From Deltaproteobacteria bacterium (GTDB lineage: Bacteria > UBA10199 > GCA-002796325 > JACPFF01): a stretch of 39,700 nt of DNA. The stretch covers positions 1-39,700 of the forward strand of contig JACPFF010000025.1 of assembly GCA_016183065.1 (NCBI GenBank), written 5' to 3'. The position numbers were made by a program, and so were the translations under genes. Under the pieces are notes generated by a model. The model did no database searches. It saw only the letters and a program-made list of their open reading frames with translations, and was not told the DNA's origin. This document shows, piece by piece, positions 24,492-33,195 of the stretch. The first letter of the stretch is position 1, and every line of letters starts with the position of its first letter.

Positions 24492-25823
24492 TTACGGTAT
24501 TCCCTCGAGGATCTTCTGCATGGCGACGGAATTTTTTCCGGCGTGGTCGAGTTGTGTACTATCCGCCTCGATCTTCTGGCGCGTCAACGCAATGCCGTAG
24601 GATTTCAGGATCGCCTCGATCTCGGCATACCGCTTATCGATGGAATTGCGGACCGATTCAAATCCGATCCGGGCGGCCTTGATGCGATGCCGATAGATAA
24701 AGGGGTTGAGCTCAAAAAAGGCCATGTCCGAGGCATACGGTTCAATCAGGATAATGTCCCCCTTGAACGTCTCGCTCTGGCGATAGTTGCGAATCGTCTG
24801 ATGGAGGCGCGTATGAAAAATGGCCCGAAAAATCTGGTTCAGCACCGCGCTAATTCCGTTCGTCGAGAGCGGGCGACCATGGGTCACATAGCGGTGATCG
24901 CGCTGGATATATTCCCAAAAAACGGTGTTTTCGACGGGACGGAACGGGTTGTAGCAGACAATCAACTCCGCACCTTTGGCCACGGAAACATCGATGTGGG
25001 CGGTTTCAAAACATCCGCCATCCACATAGTCGATACCGCGAATCCGCGCCGGTTTGTAAAAGACCGGCATTGCGGTGGAGGCCTGTACCGCCTCGGAAAT
25101 GGTCACATCATGACATTCATCCGGACCAAACACCACACGATTGGCCCCATCAAGCGTCATGGCACAGATGTAGAGCTGTTTCTGGCGCAGCTGCTCCACC
25201 ACCTGAAAATTGTTGGTGAGATGATTGCGCTCGATATTACGCCGCAGATACCGTTCAATCGGGGCATTGTCGAAGAGACCCGTGGGGAGGAGCTGCAACC
25301 AACTCGGTCCGTCGGTCGGCAATGTGACCATGGAGGTCACGAGATTCCACAGCTCCGTATAGTGGTGCGTCGTCGGTGCTTGAATGACCCGCCAGAGACG
25401 CGACACAAGCTCCGGACTGCTCTCCCGCCATCCCTTGAGGAGATTCCACGCGGCCCGCGGAAGAAAACCGAGGGCGTCGAAACACCATCGCACCGGGCGC
25501 GTGATACATTCCCGGTAATTGGGCCAGTAAAAATGCCACGGAGCCAACTGGAGAAAGTGTCGCGAACTCCCATCGAGCGAGCGGAGGATCTCTTCGGGAG
25601 TCAATCCGGCTGCCAACGGCACCGCCAGGAGGCTCCCGGAGCTCACCCCCACATAGATGTCAAAATCATTGACGGTAAAGTTGGCAAAAAAGTCATTCAA
25701 GGCCTTGACGCCGCCAGTTTTGAACGAACCCCCGGTCACCGCCCCACCTGAAAGGATCAGCGCCTTCTTGGCCCACGGCTTGACGACCGTCAGATCGCTC
25801 TTTTGGACGATGGTAATGCCCAT
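24492..25823 (-). CDS. Patatin-like phospholipase
   Basis: A 443-residue patatin-fold lipase using a Ser-Asp dyad on phospholipid or acylglycerol esters. The oxyanion loop is LSGGAVTGGSFKTGGVKAL (about 23-41), the nucleophile is GVSSG (Ser61), and the aspartate lies in VDGGCF with the DGG signature. C-terminal ~170 residues are helical and include YRHRIKAARIGFESV. No signal peptide is seen, so a cytosolic location is likely. The start at 25823 (ATGGGCATTACC) is chosen for fit to the domain; longer starts lack a ribosome site. It is divergent from ftsK; no lipid-metabolism neighbours were seen. Confidence 0.9.
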   Translation of the reverse strand: MGITIVQKSDLTVVKPWAKKALILSGGAVTGGSFKTGGVKALNDFFANFTVNDFDIYVGVSSGSLLAVPLAAGLTPEEILRSLDGSSRHFLQLAPWHFYWPNYRECITRPVRWCFDALGFLPRAAWNLLKGWRESSPELVSRLWRVIQAPTTHHYTELWNLVTSMVTLPTDGPSWLQLLPTGLFDNAPIERYLRRNIERNHLTNNFQVVEQLRQKQLYICAMTLDGANRVVFGPDECHDVTISEAVQASTAMPVFYKPARIRGIDYVDGGCFETAHIDVSVAKGAELIVCYNPFRPVENTVFWEYIQRDHRYVTHGRPLSTNGISAVLNQIFRAIFHTRLHQTIRNYRQSETFKGDIILIEPYASDMAFFELNPFIYRHRIKAARIGFESVRNSIDKRYAEIEAILKSYGIALTRQKIEADSTQLDHAGKNSVAMQKILEGIP

Positions 25824-25891
25824 GCACACTGCTCTACCGGCTTTGCAGGACCGGGTCAATGTCGTGCTCCCGGTGAGAGCGTTTGACTCGC

Positions 25892-25924
25892 GTGACCATT
25901 GCTTTTTCGGTGCGGTCACTTTTT
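25892..25924 (+). other. Inverted repeat followed by T-run upstream of ftsK
   Basis: GTGACC (25892-25897) and GGTCAC (25914-25919) can pair across a 16-base loop, followed by TTTTT (25920-25924). It lies in the 196-bp divergent gap between the patatin and ftsK genes, about 95 bp before ftsK. It could be a weak attenuator-like terminator or an operator. Sequence match only. Confidence 0.22.
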
Positions 25925-26019
25925 GTGAAGACACGCACCCCGCATTCCCATAAGTATTTCGTGCTATTTGCGCATCTTCCTGTTGCAGAATGCCACGCGG
26001 CATGCCAAGGAAAGGCGTC

Positions 26020-28473
26020 ATGGTTGCCAGTGCCCGCCTGCGAAGAGAACATCGAAAAGAACTCTCGGCCATTTTTGCCTTGGCGATCGGCGTCTTCCTC
26101 GCCCTCTGTCTGATCTCCTACGACCCCGCGGATCCGGCACTCAACGTCGCTTCCAACATGGCAGAGGTCACCAATCTCGGCGGACCGGTCGGGGCATACA
26201 CGGCGGACATCCTCTTCACGATTTTCGGTGTGAGCGCTTACGTGGTCGTTGCCGTCTGTGTACTGATCAGCATTCTCCTCTTCCTGGGGCGACAGGTCCA
26301 CCTCAACTGGCGCCAATGCCTCGCCTATCTGGTCATGATTTTTGCGGCGGCGGCCATGCTCCATATTCGTTTCACTATGGTCACCATCCGCGGCCAGCCT
26401 GTTGAGGCCGGTGGGCTCGTGGGCGGCGTACTGGGGGCCCTGGCCACGACGTACCTCAATATCTACGGGGCGTACATTCTCGCCAGCGCCCTCTTTGCCG
26501 TGGCGTTTTTTTATGTCACGCAACTCTCCCTCATGCTGCTCTGTCGCTGGTCGTGGCAGCTCCTGTACGCGAGCGCTGCCTGGGCCTGGCAATGGTCGGT
26601 CATCTACGCCGGACGCCTGACCCGCGCGGTGCCCAAACTCCTCCATGCCATCGGGGATTGGTGGCTGCGATGGATGAAAGCACGGGCCCTGGCACAGACC
26701 CGTCGCAAGAACAAAGCCGTCAAGATATCGCGGCCACTGTCGGCACAGGACGAGACGGCCAAGGCCGCGCCCCCCCCCATGGCCCGCCGAAAACCGACCG
26801 CAGGGGATGAAGAAAGAGATGGCGCGGACGGAGACAAGGAGGACGCCGAGGCATCAGAGATGGACGACGCAAACGACGACCGTCCCGGCGATGAAGACGG
26901 AGAGACCTCCGAAGAAAAGGTGGCCACACCAAAAATTTATGAACGCCAGGATCGCACGCGCCGACTCCGACCGTCCCAACTCGAATTAACACGGATCAGC
27001 GGACACTATGTCTTTCCGGCGTTGGGCCTCCTCAATGCCGAGGGGCAAAAGACTGCGGTGATCGATGAAGCCAATCTCCGCGCACGCGCACGCCTCTTGG
27101 AAAGCAAGCTGGTCGAATACGGGATCCACGGACGGGTGACGGAGATCCACCCCGGTCCCGTCGTCACCATGTACGAATACGAACCCGCCGCCGGGGTCAA
27201 GGTGAACAAGATCGTCGGCGCGGAAGACGATCTCTCCGTCACCATGGGCGGCCGCGCCATCCGCATTGTCTCGCATATCCCGGGCAAGGCCGCGGTCGGC
27301 ATCGAAGTCCCCAACATGGAACGGGAGACCGTCTGGCTCAAGGAAATCATCGGCGACCCCAAATTCCGTCGTGCCAACTCCAAACTCCCGCTGGCGATGG
27401 GAAAGGACATCGAAGGCCATACCATTGTGGCCGATCTCACCAAGATGCCGCATCTGCTCGTTGCCGGGGCCACGGGCTCTGGCAAAAGTGTCGCGATCAA
27501 TTGCATGATCACGAGCGTCCTCTACAAGGCAACCCCCGCGGATGTTCGGATGATCTTGGTCGATCCCAAAATGTTGGAGCTCTCGATTTACGACGGCATC
27601 CCGCATCTCCTCCTTCCCGTGGTCACCAAACCGAAAGATGCGACATTGGCCCTCAAATGGGCGCTGCGGGAAATGGAGCGTCGGTATCGCCTCCTCTCGG
27701 ACGCCGGTGTCCGCAATATCATCGGCTATAACGAGAAGGTCGAAAAAGGCCTCCTCGAACTCGTCTCCGAAGAAGAGGCCGAGACCCTCACGCTCGACAA
27801 TCCCGACGCCGCGCCCCACACCGGGAAAATCCCCTACATCCTGATCGTCATCGACGAAATGGCCGACCTGATGATGGTCGCCGGCCGTGATATCGAGGAA
27901 ACCGTCACCCGGCTGGCGCAAATGGCACGGGCCTCGGGGATTCACCTGATTCTGGCCACACAGCGGCCGTCGGTCGATGTCATTACCGGGATCATCAAGG
28001 CCAATTTCCCCTCGCGCATCGCGTTCAAAGTGAGCTCCAAACACGACGCGCGCACGATCATCGACACGGTCGGTGCCGAACAACTCCTCGGCATGGGCGA
28101 CATGCTCTTTCTGGCCCCCAACACGTCGAACCTCATCCGCATCCATGGGGGATTTATCACGGAAAACGAGGTACAACGTGTGGTGACCCATTGCAAACAG
28201 CAGGCCGAGGCGATTTACGACGAGACCATTTTGCAGCAGCAAGAGACCGGGAGTGCGGCTGGTGGAGAGGAAGAATACGACGAACTGTACGATCAGGCCG
28301 TCCGCATTGTGACCGACAGTGGCCAGGCCTCGATTTCCATGGTCCAGCGGCGTCTCCGGATCGGCTATAATCGCGCGGCACGGCTCATCGAACGGATGGA
28401 AGTGGATGGGATCGTCGGACCCCCGGATGGCAGCAAGCCCCGCCAAGTCCTGGCCCAGTCGCACTCATCATGA
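26020..28473 (+). CDS. ftsK: DNA translocase FtsK
   Basis: An 817-residue septal DNA pump that clears chromosomal termini during division. The N-terminus has about four membrane helices; a ~100-residue acidic Glu/Asp-rich linker (DGADGDKEDAEASE region) follows. The motor contains the Walker A motif GATGSGKSV near residue 484 and the Walker B ILIVIDEMADLMM near 608. The C-terminal gamma winged-helix domain (SISMVQRRLRIGYNRAARLI) recognises KOPS sites. The start at 26020 has AAGGAAAGG ahead of it. Length matches the family's shorter-linker members. The stop is 71 bp before greA. Confidence 0.97.
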   Translation: MVASARLRREHRKELSAIFALAIGVFLALCLISYDPADPALNVASNMAEVTNLGGPVGAYTADILFTIFGVSAYVVVAVCVLISILLFLGRQVHLNWRQCLAYLVMIFAAAAMLHIRFTMVTIRGQPVEAGGLVGGVLGALATTYLNIYGAYILASALFAVAFFYVTQLSLMLLCRWSWQLLYASAAWAWQWSVIYAGRLTRAVPKLLHAIGDWWLRWMKARALAQTRRKNKAVKISRPLSAQDETAKAAPPPMARRKPTAGDEERDGADGDKEDAEASEMDDANDDRPGDEDGETSEEKVATPKIYERQDRTRRLRPSQLELTRISGHYVFPALGLLNAEGQKTAVIDEANLRARARLLESKLVEYGIHGRVTEIHPGPVVTMYEYEPAAGVKVNKIVGAEDDLSVTMGGRAIRIVSHIPGKAAVGIEVPNMERETVWLKEIIGDPKFRRANSKLPLAMGKDIEGHTIVADLTKMPHLLVAGATGSGKSVAINCMITSVLYKATPADVRMILVDPKMLELSIYDGIPHLLLPVVTKPKDATLALKWALREMERRYRLLSDAGVRNIIGYNEKVEKGLLELVSEEEAETLTLDNPDAAPHTGKIPYILIVIDEMADLMMVAGRDIEETVTRLAQMARASGIHLILATQRPSVDVITGIIKANFPSRIAFKVSSKHDARTIIDTVGAEQLLGMGDMLFLAPNTSNLIRIHGGFITENEVQRVVTHCKQQAEAIYDETILQQQETGSAAGGEEEYDELYDQAVRIVTDSGQASISMVQRRLRIGYNRAARLIERMEVDGIVGPPDGSKPRQVLAQSHSS

Positions 28474-28544
28474 GTCTTCGCGAACGCACCAGTGAAGGGC
28501 TCTTCCCACTTGACCTCCAATAATGCCATGCTAACAGGGGTTCT

Positions 28545-29027
28545 ATGCTCACCAGGAAAGTCCCCATGACACCGGCGGGGCTCCGCCAATTGCAAGAGCG
28601 GTTGAAACGGATCAAGGGACCGGAACGGTCTGCCGCGGTGGTGGCCCTGCAGGAGGCCCGCTCGCACGGCGACCTTTCGGAAAATGCCGAATATGACATT
28701 GCCAAGGAGCGTTTGTCGCAGATCGACCATCACATCGGCGATCTCGAGCGGGCGCTCGCCAATGCGGAGGTCATCGACCCACGGGAGCTCGATCACTCGA
28801 GGATCGTCTTTGGTGCAACCGTGGAGCTCCGCGATCTCGCCACCGAAGAACGGTTCACCTATCAAATCGTCGGCATCCATGAGGCCGATATCTCTGCACA
28901 AAAAATTTCGATCGAATCGCCGATTGCCCGTGCGCTGATTGGCAAGGAAATCGGTGACGAGGCCCGCGTCCAGACCCCCAAAGGGGTCCGGGAGCTCGAG
29001 ATCTTACGAATTTCATACGTCGAATAA
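28545..29027 (+). CDS. greA: Transcription elongation factor GreA
   Basis: A 160-residue cleavage factor that rescues backtracked RNA polymerase. The N-terminal coiled coil carries the catalytic acid loop SHGDLSENAEYDIAKERL, and the C-terminal FKBP-like domain follows (ELRDLATEERFTYQIVGI, SIESPIARALIGKEIGDE). PMTPAGLRQLQERL is the family start, so ATG 28545 (with AGGGG upstream) or ATG 28566 are both possible. It follows ftsK, but a common transcript cannot be shown. Confidence 0.96.
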   Translation: MLTRKVPMTPAGLRQLQERLKRIKGPERSAAVVALQEARSHGDLSENAEYDIAKERLSQIDHHIGDLERALANAEVIDPRELDHSRIVFGATVELRDLATEERFTYQIVGIHEADISAQKISIESPIARALIGKEIGDEARVQTPKGVRELEILRISYVE

Positions 29028-29182
29028 AAACTCTCCCCAAGGTCTCTTTCGACCCAATGGACCGCAGTTTCGGGTATTCAATAACCCATAACAGATGCAT
29101 AATTTATCGTCTGATAATGAATAAACGATTTAACTTACCGAAATCATTAATTTTATTTCACTAACTTCACTGTCAACATCAT

Positions 29183-29198
29183 TGGCACACCTCTTGCT
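29183..29198 (+). promoter_or_regulatory. Sigma-54 (RpoN)-type promoter
   Basis: TGGCACACCTCTTGCT matches the RpoN consensus TGGCACG-N4-TTGCW, with GG (29184-29185) and GC (29196-29197) at the exact 10-base spacing. Only the G after TGGCAC is A. The predicted start site is about 29209, leaving a 13-base leader before ATG 29222. The upstream 150 bp are A/T-rich and hold an imperfect inverted pair, ATCGTCT (29106-29112) and AAACGAT (29123-29129), a possible activator site. Confidence 0.7.
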
Positions 29199-29221
29199 CA
29201 TTCTTGTCGTGAGAGGTGTCC

Positions 29222-29680
29222 ATGAAACGGCTAGTACAAATTCTATGCGTCTTTGCGGTGCTCGTCGGCCTGACGAGCCCACTCTTTGCAGCTCCCAAGG
29301 GACGCCTAATACCGATCGGCAAATATCTCGCCACCGATTCCGTCATGGGTCGGTACTATGCCCACTATATCAACCGCTATGGCCATGGATATGCCAATGC
29401 TGCGGAGACCTTCCGCTCGTTTTGCCGGGTCCTCAGGACAAGCGACCTCTTGGCCGATGAACTGCTCCATGCCGGGGTCCCGACCGACCTCATCTATCAA
29501 ATGCTCACTCAACTCGAGCAGTTAGACTTCAGGACTTCAGAACCTCAGGCCGTGCGCCGGCTCCTCTTGGCCGTCGATTATGCCCTCGAATCGATCGAGT
29601 CTGCCATCGCGCAGAGCCATCGGAGCGAGTTTCTCCGCGAGGTCCTGGCCCAAGTCCCCCCGTTGACACACAATGGGTAA
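29222..29680 (+). CDS. Secreted protein of unknown function under a sigma-54-type promoter
   Basis: A 152-residue exported protein with a signal peptide (RLVQILCVFAVLVGLTSPLF, cleavage near AA-PKG). The mature part is largely helical and not recognised (YYAHYINRYGHGYANAAETF, VRRLLLAVDYALESIESAIA), with a conserved-looking Arg/His-rich first third. The start at 29222 is chosen over the in-frame GTG 6 bp upstream. Its promoter implies expression tied to an enhancer-binding activator (nitrogen, phosphate, flagellar or envelope stress in other bacteria). It is followed by the 29803 gene, which also encodes an exported protein. Confidence 0.65.
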   Translation: MKRLVQILCVFAVLVGLTSPLFAAPKGRLIPIGKYLATDSVMGRYYAHYINRYGHGYANAAETFRSFCRVLRTSDLLADELLHAGVPTDLIYQMLTQLEQLDFRTSEPQAVRRLLLAVDYALESIESAIAQSHRSEFLREVLAQVPPLTHNG

Positions 29681-29774
29681 ATGGTGATCCCTATTAAGGG
29701 CACCGCAAAAAAAAATATCCGCCAATCCGCAACATTTTCAGAAATTATCCGATACAAGATAAGGAGAGAGAGAC

Positions 29775-29790
29775 TTCACCAACCGGTGAA
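29775..29790 (+). promoter_or_regulatory. Palindrome in the leader just upstream of the 29803 ribosome site
   Basis: TTCACC (29775-29780) and GGTGAA (29785-29790) form a perfect 6-bp stem with a 4-base loop. A second ribosome-site-like AAGGAG lies upstream of it (29761-29766) and AAGGAGAGGG directly after it, before ATG 29803. It could be a leader hairpin or a protein-binding dyad. Sequence match only. Confidence 0.3.
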
Positions 29791-29802
29791 AGGAGAGGGA
29801 CC

Positions 29803-30480
29803 ATGATATCGCTTCGAAAACACCCCCTACATGGCCTATTCACAGTGCTCATCTTCGGCAGCAGCCTGTTATGGACGGCGGTAGCACAGGCCGATCGGCT
29901 CGGGTTTTTTGAGGTCTACTGCCCGGGACTCATCACTGCCGCAGCAGAGCAAGGAATGGCCCGGCCCGACGGAGAACCCTTTGCCGTCGTCAAGTGTCTC
30001 GAGCAAAAATTCTGTTCGCCGAGCGACTTCCAACTCCTCTGCGAATCGTACGACAACGAAGGCGACCCGTGCACCACCCGCACATTTACCGATGTCAATG
30101 CCAACGCCATCGATGATGACTGCGAGGGGCTCGATTCCGAAGATGTCGCACTCCTTGGGGATGATCCGGACGACGACGGGGTCCTCGGCGAAGAGGATGC
30201 GTGCCCTGACCTCTACGATCCGACCAATACCTGCCTCGAGGCCAAAGAGCCGGAGGAAGGAATCGTGGGGGACGGACCAACGCCGACCACACTCGCCAAA
30301 CCGATCCCGCCCGTGCAGACCGCCCAGATGGGACTCTTCGGGACCGGCATCCCGGGAAGTGGTGAGGGGTGCACGCTCCACGCGCCCTCCCAGCGTGTCG
30401 GCGCCAGTGGCCTCCTCTATGCCGTACTCCTCTTCGCGATCGGTTCCTTCCTGGTGTCACACCGCCGGCGCCATACCTAA
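29803..30480 (+). CDS. Exported, C-terminally anchored protein with acidic calcium-like repeats
   Basis: A 225-residue protein with a signal peptide (LFTVLIFGSSLLWTAVAQA). The middle is acidic, with Asp-rich DDDG/DEDACPDLYDPTN segments like thrombospondin type 3 repeats and several Cys pairs (FCSPSDFQLLC). A Pro/Thr-rich stretch leads to GSGEGCTL, then a hydrophobic helix (LLYAVLLFAIGSFLV) and SHRRRHT. This Cys-motif, helix, basic-tail layout resembles C-terminal sorting signals such as MYXO-CTERM, but the motif lacks the second Cys. The 13799 protein ends in the same GGCTL start. AAGGAGAGGG precedes the ATG. Likely surface-associated; no enzyme motif. Confidence 0.72.
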   Translation: MISLRKHPLHGLFTVLIFGSSLLWTAVAQADRLGFFEVYCPGLITAAAEQGMARPDGEPFAVVKCLEQKFCSPSDFQLLCESYDNEGDPCTTRTFTDVNANAIDDDCEGLDSEDVALLGDDPDDDGVLGEEDACPDLYDPTNTCLEAKEPEEGIVGDGPTPTTLAKPIPPVQTAQMGLFGTGIPGSGEGCTLHAPSQRVGASGLLYAVLLFAIGSFLVSHRRRHT

Positions 30481-30495
30481 CGCCCGAGAGCCCGC

Positions 30496-30548
30496 TTGAC
30501 AACTGATACCCCACCGGGGTAGCCTATCTTTATACCGGTATGGGGTAT
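30496..30548 (+). promoter_or_regulatory. Probable csoR promoter with CsoR-type operator
   Basis: TTGACA (30496-30501) and TAGCCT (30520-30525), spaced by 18, form a promoter. Between them lies TACCCC-ACC-GGGGTA (30507-30521), a dyad of the kind bound by CsoR-family repressors (TACCCC/GGGGTA arms with a short G/C core), so a repressor there would block polymerase. A second related dyad, ATACC...GGGTAT (30532-30548), overlaps the start region just before ATG 30551. This points to autoregulation of the whole metal operon. Confidence 0.6.
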
Positions 30549-30550
30549 CA

Positions 30551-30820
30551 ATGCTCGACCGCACCACACAAGACAACGCCTTGGCCCGACTCCGAAAAAT
30601 CGAGGGTCAGATCCGAGGCATCGCCACGATGATTCAGGAGCGGCAATACTGCATCGACATCCTGACACAACTCAATGCCGTACGGCGCGCCCTGGAAAAG
30701 ACCGCCCTCCTCGTCATGCAACAACATATGAGCACCTGCGTCTCCGAGGCCATCAGCGCCAAAAAGGGGACACAAAAAATCGAGGAGTTGATGCGCACCA
30801 TCGACCAGTTCCTGCGCTAG
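30551..30820 (+). CDS. csoR: CsoR-type metal-sensing transcriptional repressor
   Basis: An 89-residue all-helical repressor of the CsoR/RcnR/FrmR family, released from DNA on metal binding. Cys34 (QYCIDIL), His59 (QQHMST) and Cys63 (STCV) match the Cys-His-Cys set of the Cu(I)-sensing CsoR branch. The nickel/cobalt RcnR branch uses extra histidines and FrmR a different set. It is the first gene of an operon whose remaining genes encode CusCBA-type efflux and metal permease genes, so a copper (or silver) sensor is the best reading. ATG 30551 lies 3 bp after the operator. Regulator assignment is by residues and context. Confidence 0.88.
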   Translation: MLDRTTQDNALARLRKIEGQIRGIATMIQERQYCIDILTQLNAVRRALEKTALLVMQQHMSTCVSEAISAKKGTQKIEELMRTIDQFLR

Positions 30821-30845
30821 CCACCGGCACGCGGAGAGAGAACGT

Positions 30846-32075
30846 ATGCGGCATGCGACCTGTATCCTACTGACCCTTTTCTTGAGCCTGGGGAGCAGTC
30901 TTCCAACCCGCGCCGCGCCCTCATCCCCCCACCCTACGGCCATTTCGCTTTTCTGGGCCATCGAGCGGGCGCTCGCGCAGCATCCACGGATTCGCGCAAA
31001 GGCCGAAGCCGCCGATGCCGCCACCCACCACGTGCGCACCACCGGCCTCTTGCCAGACCCCATGGCCATGGTGACCCTCGATCGGTCGCAATCCCCCTCG
31101 GACGAATGGATGGTCAGACTCACCCAATCGATCCCCTTTCCCGGAAAATTGATCTTTGAACGAAAGATGGCACATCAGGCGGCCAACCGCGCCAAGGCAC
31201 GTCATCTGGAAAGTCTGGTCGATCTGCGGGCGGCCGTACAGGAGGCCTTTTTCACGGTCCATTTTATCGACCAGCAATTGGCCATCGAACAGGAAAACCA
31301 GCGCCTCTTTGACCATTTCTCTGCCACCGCAGAAGTCCGGTACGCGACCGGCGATGCCCTATTCGGCGATCCACTCAAGGCCCGCGTGGAGGCCGAGGCC
31401 ATGGCCGCCCGCGTGGCGGAACTGCGACTGACGCGCGAGGCCGTTGCCGAGGAACTGGCGTACCTCCTCGATCTCCCGAGTGGAACGCCCATCCGTCTCG
31501 CCGCACCACGCGGACCCGTAGCGCCGGCGATGACACAGGACGACTATGTCGCCTATGCCAGGGCAAACCATCCCCGCCTGCGGGCGGCCGCTGCGGCCGT
31601 TGGCGAGGCCGAGGCCGGCATCGGGTATGCCAAGGCCCACTTCGGCCCCGATATCACGACCGAGGCGAGTTATCACACGATGACCGAGGCGGTGAGTGGG
31701 AGCGTAGGCCTCAGTTTTCCCCTCTATTTCGGGCGTCAGCGAGGGATGGTGGCCGAGGCACGGGCAAAGTGGCGATCGGAGCAGGCACTGGAAGACGATC
31801 TCGAGCAACAACTGAGCGCTCACATACGCCAATTCTACCGCAAAATGACGGCAGCCCGCCGCGTCGCCACGGAGTATCAGCAATCGATCATCCCGCGGGC
31901 AGACGCGACGATTCGTGCGGCAGAGACCGCCTATCAGGCCAAGAAGGTCGAGTTCCTGACGCTCGTCGATGCCATTCGCGAAAAGCGCGATTTCCAGATC
32001 CGCTATTGGGAGGCCCGTACGGAATACGAATTGATGCGGGCCAGACTGGAACAACTGGCGGGGATTGCCCAGTAA
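30846..32075 (+). CDS. cusC: TolC-family outer-membrane efflux channel (CusC-like)
   Basis: A 409-residue outer-membrane component that opens the exit duct of the RND pump. A signal peptide (TCILLTLFLSLGSSLPTRAA) precedes the OEP helical repeats (AISLFWAIERALAQHPRIRA, then the VRLTQSIPFPGKLIFERKMA region and the second half from DDYVAYARANHPRLRAAAAA). About 409 residues is shorter than E. coli CusC and fits the compact OEP type found with CusBA in other phyla. It lies 25 bp after csoR and 31 bp before cusB. Assignment to copper is by operon context. Confidence 0.9.
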   Translation: MRHATCILLTLFLSLGSSLPTRAAPSSPHPTAISLFWAIERALAQHPRIRAKAEAADAATHHVRTTGLLPDPMAMVTLDRSQSPSDEWMVRLTQSIPFPGKLIFERKMAHQAANRAKARHLESLVDLRAAVQEAFFTVHFIDQQLAIEQENQRLFDHFSATAEVRYATGDALFGDPLKARVEAEAMAARVAELRLTREAVAEELAYLLDLPSGTPIRLAAPRGPVAPAMTQDDYVAYARANHPRLRAAAAAVGEAEAGIGYAKAHFGPDITTEASYHTMTEAVSGSVGLSFPLYFGRQRGMVAEARAKWRSEQALEDDLEQQLSAHIRQFYRKMTAARRVATEYQQSIIPRADATIRAAETAYQAKKVEFLTLVDAIREKRDFQIRYWEARTEYELMRARLEQLAGIAQ

Positions 32076-32106
32076 TTTTTCACGGCACCCGGTAAAGGAG
32101 TCCGAC

Positions 32107-33195
32107 ATGCGTCTGTTTCCGATCCTCCTGCTGCTCATCCCCCTGCTCCTCACAGGGAGCGGTATGGCGGTCACCGGCTGTCAGCGTGGTGGACCGGAAA
32201 AGGCGCAGCACGGGGAGCATGCCCCGCTCTACACCTGCCCGATGCATCCCGGCATCCGACAGGATCGACCCGGGGACTGCCCGATCTGCGGCATGCGACT
32301 CGTGCCGCTTGCCGCCGAGTTGCCCGCCGAACCGCCCGGAGCCTCGGAGCCCCATGCGGGGCATGCTGCAGGAGCCACCACCGACACCACGGATCGCGCG
32401 GCAGAAAATGGTGTCTACATTTCGCCGGAACGTCAACAGCTGATCGGCGTCAAAACCCTCGTAATTGCCGTGCAACCGGCCAGGCAGGAAATCCGCACGG
32501 TGGGGCACGTCGCTTTTGATCCCGACCTGATGATTGCGCAACGGGAGTACATCGAGGCCTTGCGCCTCGGCGACCGCTCCCTCATCGAAGCGGTGGTGCT
32601 GCATCTGCAGCATATGGGGATCAGCGAGGCCGAACTCGGACGTCTCCGGCAGACGCGCAAGGAATCGCACGGCCTCTTTCTCCCCAAGAAGGGAGACTCG
32701 GTCTGGATTTATGCCCCCCTCTACGAACATGAGCTCCCCGCCGTCACACCGGGGATGCGTGCCATCGTCTCCCTGCAATCCGGGGGTCCCACGTTTGAAG
32801 GGACCATCCGCTCGATCGATCCGATCATCGACCCCAAGACGCGGAGCGCACGGGCACGTATCGAAATTCCGCACGCCGGCGGGACATTACGCCCCGACAC
32901 CTACGTTAACACCGCTATCGTCGTCGACCATGGCATGGCCATCACCGTCCCCACCACCGCGGTCATCGATACGGGGACGCGCATCCTCGTCATCCGCCGC
33001 CACGGCAAGGGCCATTTTGAGCCGGTGGAGATCGAAACCGGTGTCAATCTGGGCGATGCCTGGATCGTCCGGGCCGGACTGCAGGAAGGTGATGTCATTG
33101 TCGCCCGCGCCACGTTTTTGGTGAATTCCGAGAGTTCGCTCAAGTCGGCACTCGGCGCGCCAGAGAGCGCACCGAGTGGAGGACACCAACATTGA
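32107..33195 (+). CDS. cusB: CusB-like periplasmic adaptor with heavy-metal-binding domain
   Basis: A 362-residue membrane-fusion adaptor linking the RND pump to the outer channel. The N-terminus is lipoprotein-like (SGMAVTGC, Cys25), followed by a heavy-metal-binding domain (residues ~41-67, YTCPMHPGI...GDCPICGM) that carries two Cys-rich pairs. A His-rich linker (EPHAGHAAGATT) follows, and then the HlyD-type barrel-sandwich and beta-barrel domains (FLPKKGDSVWIYAPLYEHEL, IDPIIDPKTRSARARIEI). The start at 32107 is chosen because AAAGGAG is 8 bp before it; the frame extends slightly upstream. Its stop overlaps the cusA start. The C-terminus ends SGGHQH. Confidence 0.92.
   Translation: MRLFPILLLLIPLLLTGSGMAVTGCQRGGPEKAQHGEHAPLYTCPMHPGIRQDRPGDCPICGMRLVPLAAELPAEPPGASEPHAGHAAGATTDTTDRAAENGVYISPERQQLIGVKTLVIAVQPARQEIRTVGHVAFDPDLMIAQREYIEALRLGDRSLIEAVVLHLQHMGISEAELGRLRQTRKESHGLFLPKKGDSVWIYAPLYEHELPAVTPGMRAIVSLQSGGPTFEGTIRSIDPIIDPKTRSARARIEIPHAGGTLRPDTYVNTAIVVDHGMAITVPTTAVIDTGTRILVIRRHGKGHFEPVEIETGVNLGDAWIVRAGLQEGDVIVARATFLVNSESSLKSALGAPESAPSGGHQH

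Noticed and set aside
29081-29098. Terminator after greA at GGGTATTCAATAACCC
   Set aside because: Only four base pairs hold and no T-run follows.
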